A DNA stretch of 64,000 nucleotides from Tretioscincus oriximinensis (lineage: Eukaryota; Chordata; Lepidosauria; Squamata; Gymnophthalmidae): NCBI GenBank assembly GCA_022410635.1, contig JAJVDF010000489.1, positions 454,453-518,452 of the forward strand. Reading direction: 5' to 3'. The position numbers and the translations under genes are program-made. The notes under the pieces are model-generated. The model was not told where the DNA came from. It searched no databases and saw only the letters and a program-made list of their open reading frames with translations. Positions 44,341-55,372 of the stretch are shown piece after piece (within the stretch, counting starts at the first letter, position 1; every line of letters begins with the position of its first letter).

Positions 44341-44775
44341 GCTATAAATATGAAAATCCCAGAGTCATAAGAAGAGCACTTTCTATCTAACCTACATCCT
44401 GATGTCACTTATTTTATTATACTTGGATATCTTCATTTCTTCACAGTTGTACTTCTAACCAATGTGGTTGCTTTGATTGCACCTCTAACCAACGGGGTCA
44501 CTTAGAGGAGTTGTCAAAGCCCCACCCGCTCTCACCACTGGGTTCCGCAATGCCTCTCTGCTGGCCTCAGCCCCAGCTCAGGTCAGTACTGCATGCACAA
44601 CGCTGAGTGCAGTGGCAGTACACTATACATGAATAAGTGAGTTGTGAGTATAAGGAGGAAAATTTGCCAGCTACAAATATGAAAATCTCAGTGTAATGCG
44701 CTCTTACATAAGGAGGGATCTTTATCTAACCTGCAACCAGACATCATTTATATATTGCACTATATTTTGATATTC
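44341..44775. repeat. Pair of diverged direct repeats flanking a G/C-rich segment
   Basis: 44341-44432 and 44669-44775 share, in order, GCTAYAAATATGAAAATC, CTCAG or CCAGAG, a run ending TTTATCTAACCTGC (CTATCTAACCTAC in the first), AYATCATTTAT and TTGATATTCC. The spacer (44450-44655) is G/C-richer and contains its own short tandem (CTAACCAATGTGG / CTAACCAACGGGG). Either two copies of one unassigned MITE or one copy split by an insertion. Confidence 0.5.
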
Positions 44776-44916
44776 CAGAATAAAACCAGTCCAGGCAGTG
44801 GAAACTAGTGGGAAAACCTGCAGATGTTGTCTTAGGAAAGCAGAGGGTGGTAAAGGGGAAGGCAGGTTGTGGCTTGGTAAGTGGTTAAGGATGCCATATT
44901 TTGACAGCCCAAAACC

Positions 44917-44929
44917 GGGGGGGGGGGGG
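44917..44929. repeat. 13-base G run with adjacent GCATGC/GTGCAC palindromes
   Basis: Thirteen G residues followed by GTGCATGCACATGTGCACG, a run of alternating purine/pyrimidine that is largely self-complementary. Confidence 0.9.
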
Positions 44930-45148
44930 AGCGTGCATGCACATGTGCACGTCCTTTCCAGAATCCAGGAAGCGATGCTCGTGCTGCAGCTGTCAGCCCT
45001 AACGGCTCCTTTGCCTTAAAATCCCAGATTCTTNCATTCCCTGATGAGATATAAAGCTTCAAAAAAAAATTCAGAGGACATTTTCTGATTTAGGTATTTT
45101 GCAACTTGTCTTAGGACAACAGGAAGTACTTCTTGCGATATGTGAGCC

Positions 45149-45412
45149 AAGCTGCATTTAAACATCGCTAGTTTATTCCACTCTAGTTCAACTAGTTTTA
45201 TTTTCTGAGGAAATTTGCTGGAGAATTGTCCAGGTTCATTTGACAGACTGCTATATGAAAAGAAATGCAGGACTGGATGAGCTATGGTCCATTTCAGTTT
45301 CTCTTATGTTTTTATGATAAAGCATGAATATTCTGGAATAATCCATTCCAGACAGTATTTTTTCTGGACTATACAGGTGTAGTGGAATAAGGAAATGATG
45401 CTTCATGCAGCC
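45149..45412. mobile_element. Harbinger-like MITE relative interrupted by a CR1-like tail
   Basis: The left piece 45149-45190 (AAGCTGCATTTAAACATCGC, TAGTTTATTCCAC) resembles the left end of the 25310 element. The right piece 45318-45412 (AAGCATGAATATTCTGGAAT, GTGTAGTGGAATAAGGAAAT, GCTTCATGCAGCC) resembles its interior and right end and is followed by TTA. Between them, 45245-45315 is a plus-strand CR1-like 3' end (GACTGGATGAGCTATGGTCC, TTTCTCTTATGTTTTT). Confidence 0.55.
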
Positions 45413-46512
45413 TTATTTTCTGATTTTGAGAGCAAATGTTTGGTAGAGTGCTTGGGAGAGTGTTTACTCTTGATTGTGTGGAGATACAATATTGTACTTT
45501 ACAGTGAAAAATTATGTGGAGTATTCCTCCAAGCCCTCCTAATATCTATGTCTACGTATTCTATGAAGAATAAGATCTTTAATTGCCTTAATTACCTCCA
45601 GCAGGAACAGAGCAGCTGTGCTTTCGGAAGATTCTTTTATATCATCGAGCAGTGCAGTAGATATCATCTGTACANGTGTAGCAAGCAGAGCCTCTGTCTT
45701 AATCAAATGTTCTTGGTATCTTCTGTGATTATGNGTCAAGTAGTCTAGTAGGTACAAAGTGAAATGGAGCCTGTGCCTTCAAAACTTCATAGTTAATGTT
45801 ACTGCAGAATTTTAAGCATGAATAAGAAACATTCTACACTTAGAGGAAAAATGTATGGTCAAGGCTGTTACGTAAAAGAAAAGTCTCTGCATGCTTGTGA
45901 GAAACACCAGGAAGGATACTTACAATAGAAATTTCGTATGAGAGCCTTGTGTATAGCCAAACATGTTCCTTCTAAGTTTAGAGGATTTGCTGTTTAATCT
46001 TAAAATTTTGCAGTAACATTGGATGCCAAGTTTGAAGTCTAGATACAGCCATAATTTATTAAGATAATGAAGACTACAGCTGAAATCACAAACGTGATTG
46101 ATTCTTTCTTCTCAGCCGAGGTCAAAGCAGAGTTGCCTGGTCTTCCACTCTTCTCCAAAACTTTTTTGTTATTATATAATGTATGTGCCTTCCAAGACTC
46201 CTTTTTTCTAGATCTTCTGGTGTCTGAAATTTTAGAGTATTTTGGCCAGCATACATATGTACAGCACTCTTGTTAAGCATGGAACAGATGAAATTGGCTG
46301 CTACCTGTCAAAACTCATCTTTTCAATAGTTCAGTTACATGGCAGCAATAAAGAGGCAAAGGTTTTTTTAAGGTAGTACTTCCCATTTGTGTAATTTGTG
46401 AAATAGGTTGCCAAGTTCATTTATTTGAATAGTCTCTATTAAATGCTTTTCTGCTTCCATGGCTTTTCTTAAATTTGCGTTTTCCTTCTGGGTTTTTCAC
46501 AAACTTGGGTAT
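45413..46512. other. No gene recognised
   Basis: A 117-codon frame at 45395-45748 contains two N bases and no motif. Otherwise unique-looking DNA. Confidence 0.4.
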
Positions 46513-46558
46513 TGTAGCACTTGGAGACTAANGAGAAATGTAGATGGCATGAGCTTTT
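46513..46558 (-). mobile_element. PLE 3'-UTR scrap
   Basis: GTAGCACTTGGAGACTAANG and GAAATGTAGATGGCATGAGC match the reversed PLE 3' UTR at 58325-58365 almost base for base. No inverted partner is present. Confidence 0.7.
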
Positions 46559-48354
46559 TCTCTAAAATATATAGAGGAGATGAGCATAGATCATTTCTTA
46601 CCGTAATCATAAATTCCTGTCTGACTGAGATGAACTTTTGTTTCCTCATTCACCAGCTGTACTGATGGTGAACAACTTCACAGAATTATAAAGCATATTG
46701 TTGGTATGATGTAGATAAATGCTTATTAGATGCTACAAAAAACTATATAAGGAACAGATAATATATGTTTATCCTCTTTCGTGAATAATCACTGAAAATG
46801 TTTCATGTTCATTAACTAAATGTGATAGTTGTTTGCCTCTCTCCTCCCTCCCTCTGCAGTGTTCTAAAGGGTTTATTATGCTGTAAATACAAGCCAACAT
46901 GTTGTGTTGCTTTAGTTGAAAGATCACTGCTTCCTGTTTGCTTCCTGGCTTCTTTCCTTTCCTTTAATGTTCTCTGTTTGATTCCCTGTGGTGTGATTTC
47001 ACGGTGTTCTGTATATTAAGCTTCACTACAATTAAATAATCCTTAACTGTTGCATTTCCTTTTTTTGTGTTTCAGCTGTATTTCTACTGTAGTTGTACCA
47101 AACAGTGAGCACTTGCCTTTAATAACACAGAGAAAGTTTGAGATGGTGTAGCACTATTTCCATTTCTCTGTAAAGAAGGGGAAAGGGCAGTCTAGACTTC
47201 CAAACAGTTTCCCTTTCCTGAAAAAGCCAGATCATGTTTCCTTCCTGAGGAACAGGGCTGTGAAGTCACACGTTTGTTTTCAAATGTGGCCTTCCTGAGA
47301 GTGTCTGAGTTAACAATCTGAGAATAGTGAGCAATTCAAGAGAACATCAGCAAGCTAAAATTTGAGTGGCAATGTACATTTGCCCTGTTCCTCTTTCTTC
47401 AGGTATCATGAAACAGAGAGGTGCTTTGGCAGGGCAAGAGGAGTTGTTTTCAAAAGCCCTATGTTGGATAGCAAGTTTATTATTTGTTGGATACCACCGT
47501 GTTTTGGTTGTCTCTCATAAGAACCTCTATGTAGTTTTCTTGGAAGACGTACGGTACTGGTTTGCCATTGCCTTTTTCTGAGGAGAGGAAGAGGATTGAT
47601 CTGGCAACCATCCATTTTTCAGGCAGCTTTGTATCACTAAACTATAGTCTATTCCATTTGTATTCAATTTGCTCATCGTTTGGTATGAATAGAATCTTTG
47701 AAATGACATTGAAGGTCTATATAATGTATATTTGTCATGGTAAACAGAAAAAAGCTATTAAAAATAATGGTGCACCCATGAGACGGAATTGTAGGTGAAA
47801 TTTTTGAGAACAGTTTTACACTGCTTCCTCTGTTACTTTCTAGGTATCAGGCATGAAGTACTTAATATAGGGAAAGCCTGAGGCTGTGAGCCCTAGAGGG
47901 AGGTAACCACAAAAACCAGCTTTACATCTAAACTCATCTGAAGCAATATTAAAAAGCAATATATCTGCAGGATTCCCACATAAAAACTATGATAGCGCTT
48001 CACATGTTTAATGGCTTTAGAAGAGAGAACATTTCACCAGGTGCAGCTTCTAATGTCTGAGGGAACTTCTATCTCAGTTTCTATGTAGGAATCCTATGTA
48101 TCTACAATGAAGCTTACAGTTGTTTGCTTCTTAGGGATTCGTTACAATACATCTATGTGTTGTTACAAATTCCTAAAGCCTGTTAGTGAGCCTTAGGATT
48201 CACTGCAATGTACAACAAAGAAAGACAGTTGAATCTGCATACGAGTTATTTTACAGTCTAAATTTTTGAACACAGCCTTCCTTCTTTTTTATCTCATCTT
48301 ATATCTGTCTGAAAGCAGGAAGGTCTGCAGTGAAGAAGTCTGACACATCTCAGA
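46559..48354. other. No gene recognised
   Basis: Unique-looking DNA. The phrase GGTACTGGTTTGCCATTGCC near 47552 belongs to a motif I associate with reptile interspersed repeats but cannot assign. Confidence 0.4.
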
Positions 48355-48730
48355 TTATTCATAGTCCCATCACTCAGAAGGTCCTGTTCTGGGTTCACAC
48401 CACCGTTGCTATTCAGAGTGGTGGTACTATCAGGAGGATCTCCTGTATAGATCTCAAGGCTTGGGCGGACTGATATTTAACGAGACATTCTTTCAGCTGT
48501 TTGAGCCTCACAACTTGAATGGGCAGCCAGTGCAATTTTTAAGGACTAGCATAATGTGTGTCCAGCCAGTTGTTCCAGTCAGCAATTTAGCTGCTTCATT
48601 CTTCACCAGCTGCAATTTCCAAATCATCTTCAAGNGCAGCCCCGGATAGAATGTCCAATACGGAAGTTGGTGTTTGCATATCGACCACTGTCAGTAGCCT
48701 GCCCCAGCAGCTAATTGTGGAGTTTGGAGA
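48355..48730 (-). mobile_element. L2 LINE fragment (ORF2 C-terminal part)
   Basis: Read in reverse it gives the L2 C-terminal region: on the plus strand AGAAGGTCCTGTTCTGGGTT, AGATCTCAAGGCTTGGGCGG, GGGCAGCCAGTGCAATTTTT, CCAGCTGCAATTTCC and TCATCTTCAAGNGCAGCCCC. The last block is the reverse of the 'ALYxGLPLK' coding segment. No open frame survives. Confidence 0.75.
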
Positions 48731-48992
48731 CATTCCATTTACAACACTGTCTCCTCCTTTGAGAATACACACAGGGCTGTCTTCACAGACAAAAGACAGG
48801 GGCACAAAAACCAGGATACAACTTGTGCAACAAGCTGGACCTGCTTATTGGTAATTAGCCACCAGCAAGCCTGCTGCAGATATGGACAGTTATGCCCTAT
48901 GAGGGGGATATANTTTCATTCGCAAAGTTATGCCAAGAAGAGGAATAGAGAGTATAGCCATGTACTTTGATGTCTAATTATACAGATATAAC
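48731..48992. other. No gene or clear repeat
   Basis: A short unassigned stretch between the L2 fragment and a hAT-like MITE. Confidence 0.4.
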
Positions 48993-49174
48993 CAGGCCCG
49001 TATTTTGGTTGTATTTTGCCCATAGGCTATAATTTACTTTCTGACTTATTTATTTATTTATTTTACTCTCCTTCTTCCCTCAGCTACTAATGGTTTTATA
49101 ACAATAAAAGCAATAAAAATATTAGTATCTTCTTACTATTACCGTTAGCTATATTTTGACTAAATATGGCCCTG
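48993..49174. mobile_element. hAT-like MITE, 182 bp, sister of 35884-36137
   Basis: Terminal repeats: left CAGGCCCGTATTTTGG; right, on the reverse strand, CAGGGCCATATTTAG. The interior matches the 35.9-kb copy (TGTATTTTGCCCATAGGCT, AAGCAATAAAAATATTAGT) but has a short TTTA run instead of the CTTAC array. Flanks GATATAAC (48985-48992) and GGTATGGC (49175-49182) agree at 5 of 8 positions. All mismatches are A/G, consistent with a decayed 8-bp duplication. Confidence 0.75.
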
Positions 49175-49182
49175 GGTATGGC

Positions 49183-49565
49183 TTCTGCACTTGTGCAATA
49201 TCCTACTTTGGCCCTGTTTTGACCTCCTGCCTTGTGGCCATTTTTAATGAAATGGATCCCAGGAACACATTGCCAGACAGATAGAAATCATATTGCTATT
49301 TCAGAAACTTCCAAGTTGAGACTACTTTTTCCTAGAATAGTGATATGCTGAGAATTACTCTAAATTCTGGAGTTAGGCTGCAATTACCATGAACAGCTCA
49401 AGTCCTGGGATAATCCAATATTTTAGTTACTGCCTGGACACAATCAAGCTTATATCAATAACCCTTACAGCAGATTCTTATCTGGTATTCTGCTCACAGC
49501 CTGGCAAGATATGATTACATTTAGATGGTTCACTTTCTAAAATATTTGCTGACAACTGCAGATTA
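49183..49565. other. No gene or clear repeat
   Basis: Unique-looking DNA. Confidence 0.4.
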
Positions 49566-49754
49566 AGGGCTCAACTACACCAAGTTTTAATCCACTTTCA
49601 ACCCCCTTTTAGAGTGAGAAAACACATCAGCAAAATACCAAGCAGGGTTTTTTATTCATTATCTAAACCAGAAAATCCACTTTTGGATTAGATAATTTGG
49701 AAAATCATTCTGAAGGAGGATGAAATGGGGATTAAAATTTAGGTTCAACTGAAG
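49566..49754. mobile_element. Possible Harbinger-like MITE, 189 bp
   Basis: The ends are imperfect inverted repeats. The left reads CTCAACTACACCAAGTTTTA and ATCCACTTTCAACCCCC. The right, in reverse, reads AGTTGAACCTAAATTTTAAT and CCCCATTTCATCCTCC. TTA flanks both sides (49563-49565 and 49755-49757). The interior is also roughly palindromic. The family differs from the 25310 element. In AT-rich DNA a TTA match alone is weak support. Confidence 0.5.
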
Positions 49755-49757
49755 TTA

Positions 49758-51184
49758 AACTACAGTGTTCATACAAATAATTTTTTAACTACATTAAGTG
49801 TAATGATTTTAAGTAGTATTGCTCTACTGTATAAGAAATTCAGAAGCATAATCTTCAACGTAATTCCTTAATCCTCAATGCTTTTAGCATTACCTTTCAT
49901 ATTTCTTCTTCCCATGCTCTAGATTCCACCTTATCTGACCTGTTTATAAATTGGGATGGAGCATTTTTGTTGCAACAGGGTTTTTTCAGGACAGCTTACT
50001 TCACTAGGCATTAAGTGTAACTGCTTCCCAGTAACTATCAACAAATGAAATTTATTGTTGACAGAGGGAGCCAGTGTTTGCTCTTTGAACTTCTGTAATG
50101 GTTTGTAGGGGAAGTTTTTAAGAGTCTGGATTTAGTGTAACTTTCCTGTCTGGGGAAAACATATTTTTATGCTCATCTCAGGTCAGCATGAGGAAAAAGA
50201 ACTACATTAAGCCCTGGCTCAATAATGATAATAACCACAATTCTGGGCCTAGGATTATGAGAAGACATGGTCATGTGTTGTAGTTGTAGCTGTTGATAAT
50301 AACATGATGACAGTTACAATAATAACAGTGCTAATACGTCATCATAATAGCAATTTTAATTCTGAATGCTTTTAATTGAGTGAAGTCACAAAATACCATT
50401 TAATCTGTTACAGAGCTTAAAACCTTTCTTAGAGAGAGACAGTAACTGTCAAGTGAAGAACCTGAAAGTGGGTGAGTTATCTGAAGATTTTCCTTGAAGG
50501 TCAAAGCTGATATCCTAATATCCAAGCAGATTATCTAAGAATCCTTAACAACTTTCTGAAAACTCATGTATTGCTTCTGCTGGAATTTCTCCTGTAGTGT
50601 AGCATTTAAATGTTTCATTCATAATTGATGAGGAATTCATAGATGCAAACTCTTACTATTTGCCCTGGGAAAGAGTCCTATATGAAGTACATGCACCAGA
50701 GTAGAAAATGGACTGCCTAAGAGAGGGCAAGGAGATGCATAAGGAGCTTTGGGACATCTCTTCCATATATTGCCTGCCTTGCTTTCTTGAAACTGAATGT
50801 TATGTTGGAACATTGACAAATCAGTCCCATTAAACCTGAACAAGTTTCAACTCCCAGAATATATTTTACAAGCAGTTGATTGCAGTGTAGTAACACTTGC
50901 TCTGAAATTGCACATTTGAAAGTTTGGGGAAATAGCATTTTCAAATGGAGCTTGTATGAAAAGCTATGATGAATCAGATCATTAGTGTATCTAGTCTAGC
51001 AGTTTGTAATACTATCCAATGTATGACATGGGGTTTTCTTTGTCTAATATAAGTGCAAAAGGTGTTTTCATAACTTACGTTATAACCCCCGAAGGGCTGA
51101 TTTTGCACATATTCAGTGAAAATTACTAGAACAATAAAATGATTTCCCTAAATCAAACTTTGGAGAGAAAAAAGGAGAAAGTAT
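49758..51184. other. No gene; one CR1-like scrap
   Basis: Mostly unique-looking. At 50957-51010, ATGATGAATCAGATCATTAG and TGTATCTAGTCTAGCAGTTT are the reverse of the common CR1-like or SINE 3' block 'CTGGACTAGATGGACC..TGATCCAGCA'. Confidence 0.45.
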
Positions 51185-51361
51185 ACTGGGTCAGCAGTAG
51201 AGTAAATGTCTGGAAAGCAGAGGGTGACTGGTCCCAATTCAGCCTCTGCCCAAAAATAGTTAATGACAAATAATTTCTCCATTTCTATCAAGAAAATTTG
51301 GTGTATATACTATCAACCAGGAGTTATCTATGACTTGATGGCAACCAACAATAACAGCAAG
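51185..51361 (+). mobile_element. Second, unrelated tRNA-type SINE, degraded
   Basis: The head GGGTCAGCAGTAGAGTAAAT, GTCTGGAAAGCAGAGGG and TCCCAATTCAGCCTCTGCC follows the layout of a tRNA-derived SINE head ('GGCTCAGTGGTAGAGCATCT', 'GCATGCAGAAGGTCCC', 'GGTTCAATCCCTGGC'). The 3' end, ATGACTTGATGGCAACCAAC then AATAACAGCAA, resembles the 'GACTTGATGGCA..AACAACAA' end of several reptile SINEs. Old, single copy. Confidence 0.5.
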
Positions 51362-52524
51362 AGTGACGCCGAAAGTGGGGAAAGTTTTTATAATGTGTTT
51401 TTTTTAATCTTCTAACTCGTGATATTGAAAAAAGATATAGCTTTTAGTTTGTTTTCTGTAAGCACTGTGAACCTTAATGGCTGCAAGGATTAAAAAAGAC
51501 ACCCTTTAAATAATGTGTTTATTTTTTTCTTCAGAAAATATTTATTTCATTTTTTTTCTGTTGCAAAATCTAGTGTTCTGTTTTCCATCTTTTTCTTATC
51601 GCCCTGAAAATTAAGGTCAGATTTCTGTCTCTTTGCATAGGTTCACATTATCCTTTCATTTATGCCAGGATTATGTTTATATTAGATTGCACTGCCTCGA
51701 GTCAGCCCACATCCTTTACCCCCAAAGCTTGTAAAACAGGTGCAGTGACACGAGTTCAGGAAAGCCTTAGACTATGCTCCGTTGAAGCAGGTGTTTGAGG
51801 CTTCTTTGTTTTCTAACTTGTTGCCCGCATTAGAGTGCTTAAATTATTGTTGCATGTTGAACTCTTTCTATTCAGTAAATGCTTTTTCTTCAGTAACTAC
51901 ACGTTTATGCGCTACAGACCTCTGCACAATTCAGTTTTTTAATTTTACAGAAGAATTATGCAAGAGAAGGAATAGAAAACATGCAATATTTTTGTAGTTC
52001 CATTGTTTGTTTTTATATCCTATTTTATACCCAATAATCTCAATAGGTCACAATAGAATAATTACTAAAGATGGCTAAGATAGAAAGGCTACAACAGCCA
52101 TAACAATTTTTGAAAAGTATAATTTCTATTGATCCTAATGGGGAGCTACACAGCATTTCCTTAATTGCTGTGTGGATATGAATTGCTATCATTTAAGCCT
52201 GGCTAATGTTGCCACACTGTCCATTAGATTGTTTTTCTAAAGATAGATATCAAAATTCATGTTTTAGGATGGTTCTAAATTTTACTGAGATAAAATACAT
52301 ACAGCATACAGCATTTAAGTGAAATAATTTACATTTAATTATGAGTCTTCATGCTGCCTTTTCTTTTAAATTACTAATTAATACAGAACTTGTTTGAGAA
52401 ACTGAATGGGATTTCCTATTCTTATTAGCTGCTCTTACGAACTTGTTATTTAGTCCTGAAAATGCACAAAGTATTAGGACTAGGATGCTTTGCTATTTGG
52501 CAGAACTATGGATGTTTCAAGTGC
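51362..52524. other. No gene or clear repeat
   Basis: AT-rich unique-looking DNA. Confidence 0.45.
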
Positions 52525-52727
52525 TTTTTTTTTTTAATATATTTTTTATTGATATATATAAAGTATGACATTATTAAATACACATATATAAAATACACAC
52601 ATATATATATGTTGAAATCAACCATTTCTCAATACATGTCATACAATAAAAATAAAACCTCCACCTCACCAAAAAGTGCTCCCCCTCCCTACCCCCCCCC
52701 CCATACTTGAGGATATCCAACTAAATC

Positions 52728-53333
52728 TTAGGTAAATCTTTTCAAATCCAAAATCCAATATATCATAAATGCCGTGGGTGAATACATCTTATGAAATATC
52801 ACATAGGTAATGAAGGCCCTCCACTTTACCTCCCATACTGGGCGGGATAAAATTCCCAATCTTTTTAGCCTTCTTTCCCTTAAAAAATCAAAGAGTACAA
52901 TTTCTGCCATGTAATCATACCAGGCTTCCAGGGTCCATTTATCTTTATCCTTCCATCCTCTTGCTATCTGAATATGCGCTGCCCTTATCCCTTGCTTAAA
53001 TATATATATATTTTCTCTCCCTATTTGTCTTAAATTCTTATTTCCTATAAGGACCTCCTTTACAACCGGAATATTTACTTGAAATATATTCATGAATTCC
53101 CCCATAATCTGTTCCCAGAACTTCTTAACTTCTCTGCATTCAAACCACATATGAATGTAAGTCCCTACATCTGTGTTACAATGCCAACATATTGGTGATA
53201 TATTGAGCATGTGTGATAATTGAGTTGGCGTCCTATACCACTTTGTCATTAGTTTAAGTTCTCCTTCTCTAAATTTATTATACTTAATTAAAAGAAATTN
53301 TTTCCTCCATATTTCCCAATTTTCATCATTCAT
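52728..53333 (-). pseudogene. L1 ORF2 fragment: C-terminal Cys/His region
   Basis: A 201-codon frame with one N. It contains CWHCNTDVGTYIHMWFEC, a C-x2-C-x8-H-x4-C arrangement at residues 49-66, which is the conserved Cys-rich motif near the L1 ORF2 C terminus. Before it, LMTKWYRTPTQLSHM is the family's 'KLLTRWYLTP..L' segment. It ends at the ORF2 stop at 52728, followed by the 3' UTR. Confidence 0.88.
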
Positions 53334-53416
53334 ATCTAAATCCTGTATCCATCTTTGTTTTATGCTATCATAATTTTTATATCTATCTTTAATTATTAAC
53401 CTATAAAGTATTCCTA

Positions 53417-53884
53417 CTAATGATTTTTCACCTTGTATTTTTTATATATTAATTTTTCATACTCCGATAGTGCCTCTCTCATTTTTTGTATTATTAATGG
53501 TTTGTTTATGAAGTTGTATATTGCTGCTTCTGTTAACCATTGCAATGGTGTTTCTCTCACTTCTCTCAGCCTCTCAATGGTCCATGGTACCCCTCCTTCG
53601 TATAAATCTTGAATAGTTCTTATTCCTTTATTTTTCAACATCTGTAGATATTTTGCTAAGTTTTCCTCTCCATTATTATTTATTATCTTTAATGAGGCAA
53701 TTTTATAAGAATCCATTTTAAATTTCCTCTGAATTTGACGCCATACTTTCCATGTTGCTGTGAAAGTTGATAGCCATTTATTGGTTAGTTGTCTTGATAT
53801 ATTTTCTTTCATTAGCGTGAAATTTTCCATTTCATTTAGTCTTAATTCCATCTTCACCACCTTATATTCTCCTCTATGCTCCAA
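53417..53884 (-). pseudogene. L1 ORF2 fragment, central C-terminal region
   Basis: A 155-codon frame (KMELRLNEMENFTLMKENIS, WKVWRQIQRKF, GIRTIQDLYEGG, RLREVRETPLQWLTEAAIY) in the position and with the charged character of the L1 ORF2 region between RT and the Cys-rich end. It follows 53947-54135 after about 60 bases of shifted sequence. Confidence 0.75.
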
Positions 53885-53946
53885 CTGTACCGCCTTCCAA
53901 AACTGAAATGTCTCCCAATATGTTTGTAAGCAGGGAATTCCCCATC

Positions 53947-54135
53947 CTAACTGTTCCTGAGTGGAAAAGAAGGTCCTTTTAGGAATTGTCTTATACTATC
54001 CTGCAAAGCCCATTTCTTTATCTCCCTTTCCCATTCTCTAAACATATTCAGAGGTATTTGCCCAGGTATTGTTTGAAAAAAATATAAGAATCTGGGTAGG
54101 ATCATCATTTTGTAAGCTCTTACCTTAGATATCAA
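53947..54135 (-). pseudogene. L1 ORF2 fragment after the RT
   Basis: A 62-codon frame, SKVRAYKMMILPRFLYFFQT and WEREIKKWALQ, matching the L1 post-RT 'thumb' segment (family 'K...LPRLLYLFQ..P'). It is separated by a frameshift from the RT fragment on its 5' side and by another from the 53417-53884 fragment. Confidence 0.8.
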
Positions 54136-54161
54136 GGGCCACCCTTTAATTGGCCAGGTAC

Positions 54162-55346
54162 TTAATTTCTTCTTAACTTTCTTCCATAAACTTTGTAATT
54201 TACCTTAATCAACTTTTCAGGGTTCTTTGTTATTTTAACTCCTAAATACAATATTGATTTTTGCCTCGTTCCTAATCCAGTTATTTGTCCTATAATTTGT
54301 TTTTCTCTTGCGGTTATATTCAACATCAACATTTCGGATTTTTCTATATTTATTTTTAGACCTGACATTTTCTCAAAGTCGGTTATATCAGCAATTAGAC
54401 TGGGTAGTGTATTAATTGGATCTTCTGTTATTACTAGGGCATCATCAGCGTATAAGTTAATGTTTAATTGTTCCCTCCCATATTTATATCCCTTAATATT
54501 ATTGTTATTTCTAATCATATTTGCTAGAGGTTCTATTGCCATCAAAAAAATCAATGGGGATAATGGGCAACCTTGTTTTACTCCATTTCTAATCTGAATA
54601 AATTCAGAGACTCCTGAGTTTACCCTAATTCTGGCTCTATTATCGCTATATAAATTTGCTATCGTTCTCGTAAAATTTAGTCCACATCCTATCTTATCAC
54701 AAATTTTAGTTATATACTGGTGGTTAACTGAATCAAAAGCTTTGTATACATCTAACTTTATCAGTGCCACTTTCCTCTTTTGAAGCTTAGCATGATTTAT
54801 TACATTAACCGCGTTCCTTATCGGGTCTTCAATCTTCCTACCTTTAATGAATCCATATTGGTCTTCTTTGATCAAATTTGGGATCAACTTTTCCAATCTC
54901 ATAGTCAATATCTTTGCAAAGATTTTGTAATCTACATTTGCTAATGATATAGGTCTATATGATTCCACTTTAGGCTTACCAGATTTCCAAATAGGAATGA
55001 TCTCTGTCTCTTTCCATGTATCTGGTATATCCTGTGTTAATAGTACCTTGTTGAAGAGGATTTCCAAATTAGGTATAATTTCCTGTTTAAATTTTTTATA
55101 AAAAACTGCGGTAAATCCATCTGGACCGGGTGATTTCCCTACTTTCAATGTGTTTATTGCTTGTTCAATCTCTATGTTAGTAATTGATGCATTTAATAAA
55201 TTCCTATTTTGTTCATTAATCATTTTATCTATTAATATATTCTCCTGTTGTACTTCCCTTTCTCTATATAAGTGTGTATAAAATGTTGCCAAAATATCTC
55301 TTATCTCCTTATCTTTTATTTTCATACTTCCATTAACATCTTTCAA
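54162..55346 (-). pseudogene. L1 ORF2 fragment: reverse transcriptase domain
   Basis: A 394-codon uninterrupted frame covering the L1 reverse transcriptase, which primes cDNA synthesis at the nicked target. Landmarks by residue: KSPGPDG (71-77), SYRPISLANVDYKIFAKIL (129-147), YGFIKGR (164-170), KLDVYKAFD (motif A, 197-205), NGVKQGCPLSPLIF (motif B, 254-267) and NLYADDALVI (motif C, 297-306). The catalytic aspartates are present. Motif C is YADD where mammalian L1 normally has FADD. The first residue shown is only the first Met; the frame lies mid-protein. The frame is lost after KLIKVNYKVYGRKLRRN. Confidence 0.93.
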
Positions 55347-55372
55347 TTCATTTATCTTTTTCTTATACTGTA

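Larger units (their letters stand above)
52525..55372 (-). mobile_element. L1 LINE, 5'-truncated, 2.85 kb, with poly(A) tail
   Basis: A minus-strand L1. The poly(A) tail appears as the T run 52525-52535, preceded in sense by AATAAAAAATATATT. The 3' UTR has a G-rich tract (12 C on the plus strand near 52691-52702). The coding part covers ORF2 from just before the RT to the C-terminal Cys/His region. The 5' UTR, ORF1 and the endonuclease are absent. A short repeat AAGTGC (52519-52524) recurs at the 5' side as AAGTGCTT (about 55379-55386). The bottom strand there reads TT/AA, as expected for the L1 endonuclease. ORF2 is broken into four frames, so the copy is dead. Confidence 0.93.

Noticed and set aside
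44341..44775. Possible solo-LTR or small LTR element
   Set aside because: Direct repeats are only about 70-80% alike by eye, with no TG..CA ends, primer-binding site or polypurine tract visible.
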